DNA of 64,000 nt from Struthio camelus (GCF_040807025.1 NC_090951.1:4464001-4528000), one strand, 5' to 3'. Shown: positions 51,401 to 61,566, counted from the stretch's first letter. Made by a program: numbers and translations. Notes: generated by a model not told the origin, from the sequence alone.

Positions 51401-54400
51401 CACATTAGGACAAGATCATAAATACTGGATAATGTGACATACCATTTTCAGTTCAACAAACTTTTCTAATGTATTCTTTCTATTACAATAGCACACAGCT
51501 GAATTTAACTGTTCTATTTAAAAATCACAGTTCACTTAAGCATGATGTTCAGAGATAGCAGCAGTTTTACTGCACTTAGGATAAGGACATGATAATTTAT
51601 TTTCAAATGTTTACTCATGGGGGTACAAAACTAGCTTATTTAACTTACACATCTCTCGTAACACGTATTAACAACCATTTTGTAAACAGCATAACAGAGG
51701 ACTCTTCCCTATCGATATTGTACACTCCTGTTTCTAAGCAAAGTTAATACCCTTCTACTGTAACATCCACTCGTGTGTATGAACTATACCTGCAATCTTT
51801 ATGGCTACAGGATCCTCTGAAACTGGAACAGGCCCCTCTTTGACTTCAACCTGTTTTTCAGGGACCAGAGTAGATGTGGCAGGAGGGGTATACTTAGTCT
51901 CAACATAGACCACAGATGTGGAAGCAGAGGGCTTGGAATTGTGAAAAAGACTAGCCCACGATTTTGTAGGCTGATTAACAGGGACTGATCCTGCAACCGG
52001 GACTGCTGTCTCAGTAGTAGGTGAAGCTTCCTCAGGCTTTGCTTGGTCTGAGTCAGTGCTTTCCACAGTGTGCAATTCTACCCCATTGGCAGCTGTGTCC
52101 TCACCAGAGGATTCAAGTGTTTGTCCATTAGTAACACCAAGATTTTCAGTAGTATCTGTACCAGCATAAGACTGTACAACAGCTGTCCTTAAAGGGCTAT
52201 CTCTGCCAGTCTCTGAAGGGATGCAAAACTGTTCAGAATTAGTAACACTGCATACCTCAGGCTGCCCTGCAGTCCTGGTATTGTCTAGTGCGCTAGAAAC
52301 AGAATCATCAGAGACAGCTTCATTAATGAAGTCTACAGAATTGTCAGGGCTGTTACAAGTCCTCGGTGTGGCCAGGGACGGTACGTCTGCTGTAAGTTCT
52401 GTATCCTCCGTGCTTACACTGTTTAGTCCGGATGAGTTTGCATGGCCATTTACAAGAGCTTCTGTGGGAGCAATGCCGTCACTGACATCTTCCAAGTAAC
52501 TGTAGTATCCAGGGGGTCTTTTTTTCTTCTTTTTACGCTCCCTTTGTCCAAGGCCTCCAGACAAGCCATCATTTTCAACATTAGAACCGCTATCCAAAGC
52601 GAGGGCTGGATCTGAGAACTGGCAGTCAATGGAGTTGTAGTTTGTTTCACTAAGACTATCATCCGGGGGTTTCTGAGCAGGTGCACAACTGAGAATAAAT
52701 TCTGGAGCCTGAGGATTCAGAGTGCTGGAAATACTGTAGTCAGTGTTATTTAGCACAGATGATTCTGTCTCAATAACTTCATTAACACCAAATTCAATTC
52801 TCTGATACTCTTCCCCTGAGCAAAAGAAAGTGAAAATCAGTTAGTGAATGAAATCTAACCAAAAAGCCATGAAAACAACAACAACAATCTAGTTTGCTGC
52901 AACTCAGAAAAACAACACTCCCTCAAACTAAAGTTTTAATCATTCGCTAAATCCTGAAGATCATTTTAAAAACATTTTCCTCAAAAAAGACAGAGTACAA
53001 TACAGCTTTTCTTGAAGCAGGTATGAATCCTTCTAACCACTGCACTGGTTCCTGCAAAGATCATCTATTAAATTGACCTATTAAGAGCATCTACTAAAGC
53101 CTAATGACTTTTAGCATTAATTACAGGATACGTGCATAAAGAATATGGTGCAACATTTAATTCCACACTTCCAAAGGTAGCCTTTTCAACAGACAACTAG
53201 AAAGTCCAAGCCTGTTAACAGTTTAACTTTTAAAAGTAATTTCCACACGTGGAATGATTTAGGATTTGTTTTTGTGCGCGCAAAGATTTATCGTGAGCTT
53301 TACAAAATATTTTCATTTTTAATTGTCTGGAAACACTGAAATTACAGGTTTTAGAACTCAAGACTCATCAATAGCTTATTTAAATTTACAACAGTTGACT
53401 ATGTAACTATATCACAAGAAATGCAACAGATACATATAAGGTGAACACAGTGACTTCCTGTGAGGTATATAACCAGCACTAAAATATCTGCGGACAGGAC
53501 TTTTGTTTATTTATTTATCCTGGGACTTTGATAAGTTTTTTAAATAAATGCTAAGAAATATTCTCATGGCAGACTGCAGTATCACAACGCATTGTCGGTC
53601 ACAAAGTACTGCAATTTTAAGACTAATGAGTAAGTTCCATAATGCTCGTGCTCCAGCTAGTAACACCGAATACTTCAGTTCTACTTCTATGAATATCAAA
53701 TAAGGATGTAAAATTCATGAAACTTCCAAGTTTCAGATATTTTGAGGATAAATTTATCATTTTAGTGTTTAAAAGTTTTGCAGGCCTTCCTATGATACAT
53801 GTTACAGTTTCAAAGACATCAGTTTTAGTATAGTCCGTTTCGGGGAGGGGCTGGGGGAGAGCAGCTAAGAAACATTTCAGACTTGTAAGAATGTTGCAAG
53901 AGAATCCAACAACACTAGAGACTTTTTCAAATGAACTTAAGCGGAAACACCATTAATCTTTACAACATTGGAAGATTTTGTGCAACTTAATGTTACGTAT
54001 GACATGTTTTCAAGTGTATCACAAAATTCATTAAAAATGAGTGTTTAGCACAAGAGAAAACAAGCAATAACTCTTAAGGAAAAAAGTTATTCATGTGCCT
54101 AAGGAAACATAACCCACTTCAGGGCAGAGCCCAGGGGAGAACGTTCTGATACATAACTGTAGACGATAACTGTTTTGAAACTCTGTGGCTTCCCCAAATA
54201 CTTTTTTTTTTTTTTTTTTTAAGAAAAGTCACCTGACAAAAATACTAAATTTGAAAAAAAAGTAAAAAATGTGAAAGGAACATGAATCTACAGGGTATAT
54301 ATTTTTAATATCAAAGGAGGAATAATAGGCATTCAATGTGTGTTGAGGTCTGACTTACACATGCAATAACAAAACATTACAAATTAACAAAGATCAGTCT

Positions 54401-57400
54401 TAAGTAATCATAGATAATATATCTTAAATAGTTTGTAGAATCACACAATTTCAAAATGTAATTTCATGCCAAATCACAGTAAAAAAAAAAAAAAAGAAGT
54501 AAATACAGATGTTAATTGCCTTTCCCCCAATGCTTTAATTTATTAACTTGATACAAGTTAGATGCATTGACTTCTCAAGTTTTGATTTTGCTGCCAGTCG
54601 GACTAAAGAAAACTTAATTTCAAAACAATATATAAAGCCAGTTTAATTAAAATAAAAAATTTCTCCCGAAAAATCTGATTTCTCTAACGCATGTTAACAA
54701 GTGCCTGAATTTCAAGTTTTCTTCACCTTTTTCCCATGTAAGAGTATGTGTTTTATATCACCATGCCTGTCAATCCAGCAACTACTTCTGCAATCACTGA
54801 CTATCTATTTCCAAACAGAGAAAACGGCTAAAGCGTCTTTACAAATCAGCAGCCTAGGGGCAGGTATGTGGAAAGATGCTACCTGATATCCACTTAAGAG
54901 GGACAATATCCACTTAAGAGGGGTGGGAGATCTCAGGCATGACCTACTCTGTTTAGCAGCAGCACTAACTGGCTAATCCGTTCGCCTACGCTGGCTGACC
55001 AGTCAGCACACACAGAGCTCCCGACCAGCTACAGCTGCAGCTCTTTGCAAATTCAGGTCATGGGTTTTAGGGGACATAGGACACAAATCCACAACAAAAA
55101 TATTCTTCATTAGTTCATCTGCTTACAGAGCAACTTGTTAGTTCAAGTAGGAACCAAGAGCTAGTTCTGCACCCATTGTTTCAGTAGGAAAACACACAAG
55201 CAACAATTGCTAACACCTAATACTCCTCTAGTCACGTAAAGGATGAATTACTGGGCATATTTCAAATTCCTACCAACCCCAAATAATCCAGGACTTCTGT
55301 TTCTTTTTCAGGATCCCTACTAAAAAAAGTGATTGCTTTTCAACAGAGTGCTGTTTCCCTTTGTGGCGAGTTAATAAGCATATCACAGCCAAAAGTGTTT
55401 TCCCAGTTCTTCCCTTCCACACGGTTTCTCCACTCTCAAGCCGCCTTCCAAGACTTGTGTTACCAAAAGCAACCTAGCAAAAAGCTTGGCCAATTGAGTA
55501 TTTTTTTTCTGTTTTGGTGAACTGAACCAGGTTTACTCCACTCTAGACAAATGCTAGAGCCAACCTGAAGCAAGCGGGCAGCAGAGAACACCACATATTC
55601 CCTTTCAAGTGTGGCACACCGTTAATTTTGCTGAAGGTGCAACATGACCATGGTAGGCTAAAATCTAGCCAAGAGCAAAATTGGTATCCTAGTATTTAAC
55701 ATAAAAATTAAGATATTATAGCTAAGGAAATGAAGTTTACACCTTACAGCAGGACTAGAGAAATAATAGTATTTATTTTATAGTTGGTATAAAATAAATA
55801 TAGTTGGTACCAGCACAGCTGGTAGAAGCTGATTTGGCCTAAGATTGTGTCAAGTTCCTTTGAAAAAAAAAAAAAAACACAGGTATATTTTTGTTTGTTT
55901 TGACTTCCACTTCGCTTCTGGGCAGCTTGGTTTCAATCTTGTTCACAGGGATTTGAAGTTCTATTGCTGAATGAACTGAAACAGGTATACCTGAAGGCAT
56001 GAACAACATCACATGCACATTGAGAGAAGTGTCAACAAGTTATCCGAGGACAACGTCAATGTACTATAAGAAAAATTCTTAGTGCATAATACTAATTAGT
56101 CTGAACAGCATTCTGAATATTAGAGCTTCAGCCATGATCTGATTATTCCTAGTAAATATCAACAGCTCTTCTAATAAGGTATTATAGTTAAATATTGAAG
56201 ATAAGTATAGAAAAAAATTATCCTATGGGGTGACTACTTGGTCAGTATGTGTCATCTCATTATTATTACAAATATTCTGCATAAGCATAGCATTCCATTT
56301 TAGTTTCCACAGCTTCTTATGCAGCCATCACAATAACATGCATGCACAGTACAGTGCAAGCTTGTTAAAGACATTTTTCAGACAAAACCTAATTTGCTGT
56401 CATTACCTAATCTCAGGGCTGGGAGGGATTCTCTCAGGGTCTAGGAATGATCTGAAAAACATTTGTACAAACCAGCTTTCTGTATGGCTTGTGAACATTG
56501 AAACCTCAGTCTTAAAGAACAGAACTTAAATCCATAGTTAGACAAAGCAATGTACGACTGGAAGCCCCTTTATATCATCAACAACAGACAACTTGTACCA
56601 GAGAAGTCCTTTCAATGAACTTTTCAAGATCCTACTTAAAACTACTCAGTTTTAAAACTACTAAAGCTGGTCTTGCACTGAATAAAGCTCTCCAATTTCC
56701 AGAAACGCTTCATATCTGCTTTCAAATGAGGGTGGTTGTAAACTTTATGATGGCTATCTTATTAACCTTTAAATGCAAGGCTAAAGGTACTGAACATAAC
56801 GATCAGGGGTTCCTAAACACTGATATGTGCATTTTGGTCCTCTTAAGTACTTCTGAGGAATGACCAGCCATGTATTTGCATTGTTTTTTAGAAGATCTAG
56901 GTGTCATTTCTATCGTTCTCAAATTCGTCTGGGTAAGTCTCAGGTCCTTGCTTCTCCCCTGATTCATGGGGGGGGGAGGGGGGGAGAGAGAGAAAAATAA
57001 AACAAAACAAAATAATTTACCAGCTACTTAAGGTACTGAGAAAATAGGTATTATTTAGAATTATGGAAACGCCTACTTAACTGTTAACTTCAAACAATGA
57101 TGAAATCAGACCAGGTTTCTCTTTCAATTTGTAAGGTGAACACTTTGAGACAAGAGTAGAAGGATGATCATTATAGCTTTAAAACCGGAACTCTGTAATG
57201 CATTTTTATATCAAGAGTCATATTTTCAAAAAAGAAAAAAAGAAAAAAAAAAGAAAGGCAGCTTTTCCAGAAAAAGAGCTGACCAGACAGAAACAGAATG
57301 TCAAAGGGAACACTGAACAGAACACTGGCTTCAGGTTGCAACTGCCAGAAAATATTAATTCTATGACTCTTACAGGAGGGCCAGCTGAACTCCATACAAG

Positions 57401-60400
57401 TTATTTATTTCTTGAATGCAAGTTCTCTAAGAAAAGTTTCAGCCCTCCACCCTTTTACAGCTATATTCTAGACTACATCACCAAGACATTAAGATTGTGT
57501 GGTTGCACAGTCAAGGAAGAGTAACCACATCCACCCTAACTCACTGAAGATCAATGTAACATTTTCAAGTATCCTCAGAGATTTCACTCAACAAGTGCTT
57601 AGAAAAAAGAAACTTGCCAAATATATGCACATATGCATATTAATCAAGTTGTAAAGACTAACTTTAAAGTTTATAAAAATTAATGTTGATTTCTTACCAT
57701 CATGAAACTTACCTGTGGACTTAATACCACATGAAACTGTTTCGTTGTAGGGAGGAAGCTGTACAAGAAAAAAAAAAAAGAAAAAGAAAAAACTTATTTG
57801 AAGACAAAACAACTCAATAACACGGTATCAATTTCATTTGAAACATCTGAATCCTTCAAAAATAACATTATTGTAAAGGTTTAAGTTTCTGAAAGTGTCT
57901 TGTTGAACTCATGTTTCTATATTTATCAAATCCCATGCTGTAATTTCAAATGTCCTTGCAGATTACCACAATTAGTGAAAGATAATCTTTATCTTGGTTA
58001 CACACCATAGGCTCATCAACTTCTAAAGCAATTCACCTCAGAGCATCAGGAAAAGATCCTTCATCAACAACTTACCAGGATTTTAAAATGAGGAAAATAT
58101 CCTCTTTTTAGATAAAAACTGAAAATAAAGATAGACTAAATTACATATTTAGCATGAAAAAGTTTTGTGCAGACAATATTCACACCTAAATCTTTTCACT
58201 CTCAACCCCTTTCAGCTCTAGCGTTGCCCTTGAAACATTTCAGTTAAGCTCTATTCTTAAAATAATCACACTTAACAAAAATAAAGATTTTGGATCAGAC
58301 CACAGCACATAGTTACCAGACAGGAAATCACAGTATAGTCTAAAACACTGGCATCATCTTATGGACTCAGTGGTTGATATAAACCTTTTAATTGTGTCAC
58401 CACAGGTGGGCAATTTCTAATGCCCCCACCCCAAACTCCCCCAGCAGCTGAATGCCTTCTCTTGTGCTTGCCATGAACTGGCCACTGGTACACAGCACTC
58501 CAGCAGCTGCTTGGAGAACAGCTGACGTGTCCCTGCAGTGGGAAATAAAACTGTGAGAGCGCCGAGCAATTTATAATGCGATCCGAAATATTAAATGTAA
58601 CAGTATAGCAAATACTGGAGATTTCGCTACTGAAGTTTTCAGTTCTCTAAAACCACAGATGTTTATGTATTGCCTTCTTAAATAAGCACTGCAGACAATA
58701 GCAAATCACAGCCAGTGAGAAAAATATTTCTAAATTGTATTATTAAAAAAGTGTGTAAGTGACATACACTGTAAAATACATTTATAAACCATAATACTTC
58801 TCCAGTCAAAATGAGAATTAACAGTTGGAAAAGAGACTCCAAACTCTTGAGAGCCTATTAACCATATTAAATTCAATGCAGATTCAACATAGTTCTATGA
58901 TTAAAACAAAAAAGGTTACAAGTCTGCGGCCAACAGTTTACAGTAAAATCTGCAATTCACCGTTCTTCTAATTTATGAGGCTTAAGAAAATGCAATGCCT
59001 AAATTAAAAAAAAAAAAAAAAAAAAAGAGTAGTCCAACCTAATATTGGTCTCCTGTCAATAGTTAATCAACAGCAACTGCGTAAAAGTAGATATTTCTGA
59101 GCTGAGCTGTTTCTTGCAACTGGGTCATCTGAATCATCTCAGATGGAACAGGTATTAGAAATGCCATGTAAAGAGATGTTCAGAAGTTTTGGGCATGTGT
59201 CACCGGAACAAAGGCCAGAGTACGTGAATAAAACATACATGACAGAAAACAGGGACCAACCAAATATACCGAAACTATTATAGAAAGAAAGGGAGCAGAA
59301 TCATAGTCTGAGAACCTCTATCATACATGTCTTTGCTAGGGTTTTTTTGGCCTGTTTGTGAATGTGAAAAGTAATACATTATTCTAATATCTCACCAAGC
59401 ACTTTACCAACCTCTAAATCTTCCAGCTGCAGTAGAGGTTCATTACTTCTTCCTCTACCCACATATTACAGCATATGAAGCCTTGCATGTCCCAATAAAC
59501 ACCCTTCAGCCTTCTCTCTTTTATATTAAGAGCTACAATTTTTTCAACCTTCAATGTCTTCTAGACCTCTCTTTGTTATTCTACTCCCCTGATTTCTTCT
59601 CTTATTTCCTTGAAACATGGTGCCAAAACTAATATCCCGGTTGAGCCTTTGCTAATACCAAGGAGACTGACAGAATTACTTCATGTGTCTTCTTTGCACA
59701 CATCTACATCTGTCACAAAAGATTTCACTATTGACTATGGTTCCGCAGTCAATTTTCTTAAGGGACTTAATAAGGGCTACCTTTAAGTTGAACTAGTCCC
59801 TTGCTTCAGTCCATCCTTCAATCTACAGACAAGTAAGGGACTTTGGAAGGGCGCAAGCAGCAGTGGATTCTGGGACTCCCAGATCTGGCACTACCCCCAA
59901 CAGAATGTATGTCAAACAGCTGCAGTTTTATAATCTCACTCCTGTCCTTCTTGAATTTCATCCTATTTTTTCAGATCACTTTCCTAACGTTCTCTAAAAT
60001 ATCAGCACACCGCAAAATTAATAAGCGTATTTTTTTATTTCATCATCCAGATAATTAAAACATTGAACTGAATCAGATCAAGGACAAACTGAAGGAACAC
60101 TGTTCAACATAGTTTTAGATTCTGATAGTTAACCAGCAAGTGGTACTCTTGAGACACAGTTATTCAAACCAGTCGAGCTTCGTTTTATGTTGTAGCTTCA
60201 CGCTTCCTCAACATACTCTACGAGAATACCAGACTATATCAGCAGCTTTGTAGAAGTCAAGATACAACACTTTCACCCTTCCATAGCCTGAGAGGTGGGA
60301 TATCTGATATAGGACACTTAACAGTGACATTAAACAGGATGCTGACGTCATGCTGTTGCTACCATATTTAATGGTGGGGAAACAACAAAACAATCAGAAG

Positions 60401-61566
60401 AAACAGACACTACCGGAAGTTCTAGTCTGCATTCCTTCCCTCCCACCAGAGTAGATACAAAGCTATCCCTAAAGGCAAGTGGAAGCTATCTTTTTTATTT
60501 CTACACCCCTCCTCCATTTTCCTTTCATGAAGCATAATACACTTTTATTCTTGTTAGAAGGACACCTACAATTTTGGTAAAAAGCATGGCACTCAACTTC
60601 TGCACACTAATTATACTTCAAAATTAACTTACAGGAAACTAAATCACATTAAGAACAGTCATCGGATTTGTAAAACGTGATGAGAGAAGATCTCCCCACC
60701 CATACGTGAAGCGTTCAGTTCCTTAGGTGGGAAGAGAAGCAGGATGGAAAGGTTTGGAGGAAAAACATGGAAATTCACCAAAAGGTTGAGATAGAAAGCT
60801 ATTCTTCAAGTCCTGAGTTGAAGACCGTGTAATACCCACTTTCTTACAAAAGAAAATGGTTCCTTCCCTCTCTACCAAGAGCTACAGAGAATAAGAGTCT
60901 GCATTACTATTTGTAGTATTTTATGAACTCAAATACTCATCAGACAACTGTTTCCACTCTGTGGTTCTCAACTGTAATTAGGTCACTGTTGATCCACGGA
61001 CCACATTAATTTCTCATTTCTGCAGAGCTCATGCATAGCCTTATAAGTTTAGCTTTGACCGTTAGCAGTGCGCTCAACCTGTCAAAAGAAGTTAAGAACT
61101 ACTGAGCTTCAAAAGGCTCAAAAGATTTAGAACCTCACCTTACTTACAACCAAGTTACTTACAACTGCTGAAAGTTTTCTCTTATAGCCACCTCTAAACA
61201 AAGCAATCAAGTCTGAGGTAATTCTGTTGGATAACTCATTGTCAACATGCTGGCATTACAATGCCAGCTATTCCATCTCTGAAGGACTACAAGCAAGAGG
61301 CAGAAGAATTCACTGCATATTTCTAGAACCTGATTTAATATCCACATATATGGAAGACTCCTGTTCAGTGTCTTCAGTTTGCAAATTAGCAAGCTGATAA
61401 AAGGATAAAAATTAGTTTTATTGTTATGTAGCAAATTTATATAAAGAGATGTAGCTTTAAAATATAATTTTCTAAAAACATTTAAAATAGATCTTACCTC
61501 AACAGAGCATCGTGGAGTCACAAAGAACTGATTAAACTCATCAGGGCTGAACTCTCCAAAAATATA
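26557..61566 (-). CDS. USP10: USP10, ubiquitin-specific protease 10 (coding exons 2-14)
   Basis: Cysteine protease that removes ubiquitin from targets such as p53, and partner of G3BP in stress-granule control. Minus-strand join: 61566-61498, 57758-57698, 52815-51790, 46011-45920, 44391-44282, 43834-43779, 42068-41965, 41163-41064, 39719-39539, 35323-35158, 29621-29477, 28241-28176, 26744-26557. All junctions are GT/AG and in phase; total 2364 bases, 787 codons plus TGA. Numbering here adds seven residues for the unseen first exon, giving 794 against 798 in human. In order: G3BP-binding motif (FGEF here, 10-13), PAM2-like [15 protein letters not shown], basic run [10 protein letters not shown], then the USP domain with Cys box GNWCYINA (Cys419), an acidic insert and His box GGHY (His745) with WLRIDD. 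All catalytic residues are present. It is the N-terminal regulatory region that differs from human. Confidence 0.98.
26745..28175 (-). other. USP10 intron 13
   Basis: About 1.4 kb of AT-rich intron. No repeat family or exon was recognised. Confidence 0.85.
28176..28241 (-). CDS. USP10: USP10 exon 13
   Basis: 66 bases, a multiple of three, encoding [21 protein letters not shown]. Acceptor ttctctag, donor gtattt. Skipping it would keep the frame but remove part of the catalytic core. Confidence 0.95.
28242..29476 (-). other. USP10 intron 12
   Basis: About 1.2 kb, AT-rich. A small CAA-type repeat lies near 28494-28506. Nothing else is recognised. Confidence 0.85.
29477..29621 (-). CDS. USP10: USP10 exon 12
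   Basis: 145 bases encoding [20 protein letters not shown], then [14 protein letters not shown] and ending [18 protein letters not shown] is the conserved segment before the USP His box. Acceptor tatgttag, donor gtagag. Confidence 0.97.
33265..33598 (+). repeat. CR1 LINE, 5'-truncated, plus strand (antisense to USP10)
   Basis: An avian CR1 3' end. The plus strand keeps an open reading frame for the ORF2 C-terminus (contains [20 protein letters not shown] and [10 protein letters not shown]), with its stop at about 33509-33511. A 3' UTR follows with 'ggtcccttccaacctcaacc' and the terminal octamer-like repeat attctgtgattctatg at about 33580-33596. It is less diverged than the other copies in the window, so younger. 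It does not encode a full element. Confidence 0.9.
34063..34460 (-). repeat. CR1 LINE remnant, minus strand
   Basis: The plus strand reads as antisense CR1: 'cacgaggctcgaagagatct' at the start and, at about 34391-34460, blocks such as 'ctcttctggatagtctccaa' and 'aaactgaacacagtattcct'. It is diverged and 5'-truncated. Bounds are approximate. Confidence 0.65.
35158..35323 (-). CDS. USP10: USP10 exon 11
   Basis: 166 bases encoding [20 protein letters not shown] through the ubiquitin-binding fingers-like region to TKTKQE. Acceptor tccacag, donor gtgtgt. Confidence 0.96.
35324..39538 (-). other. USP10 intron 10
   Basis: About 4.2 kb, AT-rich. A CAA/CAG-type repeat lies near 37757-37771. No exon or named repeat family was recognised. 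Confidence 0.8.
39539..39719 (-). CDS. USP10: USP10 exon 10, acidic insert
   Basis: 181 bases. It encodes the Glu/Asp-rich insert ([18 protein letters not shown]) within the USP domain, then [20 protein letters not shown]. Acceptor cctttaag, donor gtatag. Confidence 0.95.
39909..39950. repeat. TA-rich simple repeat
   Basis: Alternating tatatacata/tatgtata units that are partly self-complementary; a simple repeat in USP10 intron 9. Confidence 0.8.
40752..40795. repeat. 22-bp tandem duplication
   Basis: Two copies (40752-40773, 40774-40795) of a unit starting tcaaatgtcacccagaatg, differing at one position (c/t). Intronic. Confidence 0.9.
41064..41163 (-). CDS. USP10: USP10 exon 9, QEDAEEYL box
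   Basis: 100 bases encoding [20 protein letters not shown] and ending [13 protein letters not shown] is the conserved QQDAxEFL-type box of USP enzymes. Acceptor attcag, donor gttagt, which is a less common donor. Confidence 0.96.
41164..41964 (-). other. USP10 intron 8
   Basis: About 0.8 kb of AT-rich intron with nothing recognised. Confidence 0.85.
41965..42068 (-). CDS. USP10: USP10 exon 8
   Basis: 104 bases encoding [19 protein letters not shown] and ending SSLSEK. Acceptor cttgcag, donor gtgtgg. Confidence 0.95.
42069..43778 (-). other. USP10 intron 7
   Basis: About 1.7 kb. It holds a G-rich tract at 42920-42938 and a T run near 42360-42374. Nothing else is recognised. Confidence 0.85.
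42920..42938 (+). repeat. G-rich tract (G9-c-G6)
   Basis: Plus strand G9, C, G6, A, GG. It could form a G-quadruplex on the plus (non-transcript) strand; the transcript carries the C-rich complement. Confidence 0.85.
43779..43834 (-). CDS. USP10: USP10 exon 7
   Basis: A short 56-base exon encoding [18 protein letters not shown]. Acceptor ttttcag, donor gtgagt. Part of the USP thumb region. Confidence 0.95.
43835..44281 (-). other. USP10 intron 6
   Basis: About 450 bases, with an A17-19 run near 44157-44175. Nothing else is recognised. Confidence 0.85.
44282..44391 (-). CDS. USP10: USP10 exon 6
   Basis: 110 bases encoding [19 protein letters not shown] onward to TPMIDS and part of Phe. Acceptor tgcatag is weak, with a poor pyrimidine tract; donor gtaagt is strong. 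It contains the only SQ pair seen in the protein (Ser447-Gln448, Val at the Ser position in human). Confidence 0.95.
44392..45919 (-). other. USP10 intron 5
   Basis: About 1.5 kb. It contains an uninterrupted A32 run on the plus strand (45378-45409), which is T32 in the transcript sense. The last 15 bases before the exon 6 acceptor resemble the exon 5/6 junction. Confidence 0.85.
45378..45409. repeat. A32 homopolymer (T32 on gene strand)
   Basis: 32 uninterrupted A on the plus strand, the longest homopolymer in the window. No LINE tail was recognised beside it. Confidence 0.9.
45920..46011 (-). CDS. USP10: USP10 exon 5, catalytic cysteine box
   Basis: 92 bases encoding [18 protein letters not shown] and then [12 protein letters not shown]. 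The nucleophile Cys codon is at 45934-45932 (Cys419; Cys424 in human). Acceptor ctacag, donor gtatcc. Confidence 0.97.
46012..51789 (-). other. USP10 intron 4
   Basis: About 5.8 kb, the longest intron of USP10 in the window. The middle (about 48270-49530) carries old CR1-like fragments; the rest is AT-rich with nothing recognised. Confidence 0.8.
48270..49530 (-). repeat. Cluster of ancient CR1-like LINE fragments, minus strand
   Basis: Plus-strand blocks resemble antisense CR1 in several places: near 48330-48400 (fragment of the 3' half), near 48690-48735 (minus-strand translation contains NGFKLKE, as near the CR1 ORF2 C-terminus), near 48835-48900 and near 49190-49320 (resembling the antisense RT region). 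The blocks are not in one simple order, so at least two fragments are present. Divergence is high and bounds are uncertain. Confidence 0.45.
51790..52815 (-). CDS. USP10: USP10 exon 4, large regulatory exon
   Basis: 1026 bases encoding residues 51-393 in part. Starts [16 protein letters not shown]; holds the PAM2-like segment [15 protein letters not shown] (PABP binding in mammals), the basic run [15 protein letters not shown], a long acidic Ser/Thr-rich disordered region, and ends [10 protein letters not shown]. Acceptor ttgctcag, donor gtatag. The region is variable between species, and the human ATM and AMPK target residues are replaced here. No SQ or TQ pair occurs in this exon. Confidence 0.96.
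54886..54922. repeat. 20-bp tandem duplication
   Basis: The unit atatccacttaagaggg plus three bases is repeated with a 20-base period (54886-54905, then 54906-54922, second copy incomplete). Intronic. Confidence 0.85.
56968..56984 (+). repeat. G-rich tract (G9-a-G7)
   Basis: Plus strand G9, A, G7 followed by a GA repeat. A G-quadruplex is possible on the plus strand. Confidence 0.85.
57698..57758 (-). CDS. USP10: USP10 exon 3, with tandem in-frame donors
   Basis: Encodes [16 protein letters not shown] and then KFHD. The distal donor (ATG|gtaagaa after 57698) keeps a length similar to human and is taken as the main one. A stronger-looking donor, CAG|gtaagt after 57713, lies 15 bases upstream. 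Either joins exon 4 in frame. Confidence 0.9.
57759..61497 (-). other. USP10 intron 2
   Basis: About 3.7 kb. Contains an ancient CR1 remnant with a recognisable reverse transcriptase motif (about 59420-60330) and an A run near 59005-59026. Confidence 0.85.
59420..60330 (-). repeat. Ancient CR1-like LINE fragment with RT motif, minus strand
   Basis: The minus-strand translation at about 60310-60215 includes [20 protein letters not shown], a degraded form of the CR1 reverse transcriptase segment (usually YLDFSKAFDTV). Further along the element, plus-strand blocks at about 59560-59660 and 59945-60060 match antisense CR1 order. It is heavily mutated with stops and frameshifts, so not functional. 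Confidence 0.7.
61498..61566 (-). CDS. USP10: USP10 exon 2, G3BP-binding motif
   Basis: 69 bases, 23 codons, phase 0 at both ends, encoding [16 protein letters not shown] and ending CSVE. Acceptor ttttttag, donor gtaagat. The known FGDF motif of mammalian USP10 reads FGEF here. Confidence 0.95.

Larger units (their letters stand above)
52816..57697 (-). other. USP10 intron 3
   Basis: About 4.9 kb. It holds a T run near 54202-54220, a 20-base tandem duplication at 54886-54922, and a G-rich tract at 56968-56984. No exon was recognised. Confidence 0.8.

Noticed and set aside
52221..52499. Plus-strand frame opposite USP10 exon 4
   Set aside because: It is the antisense shadow of the coding exon.
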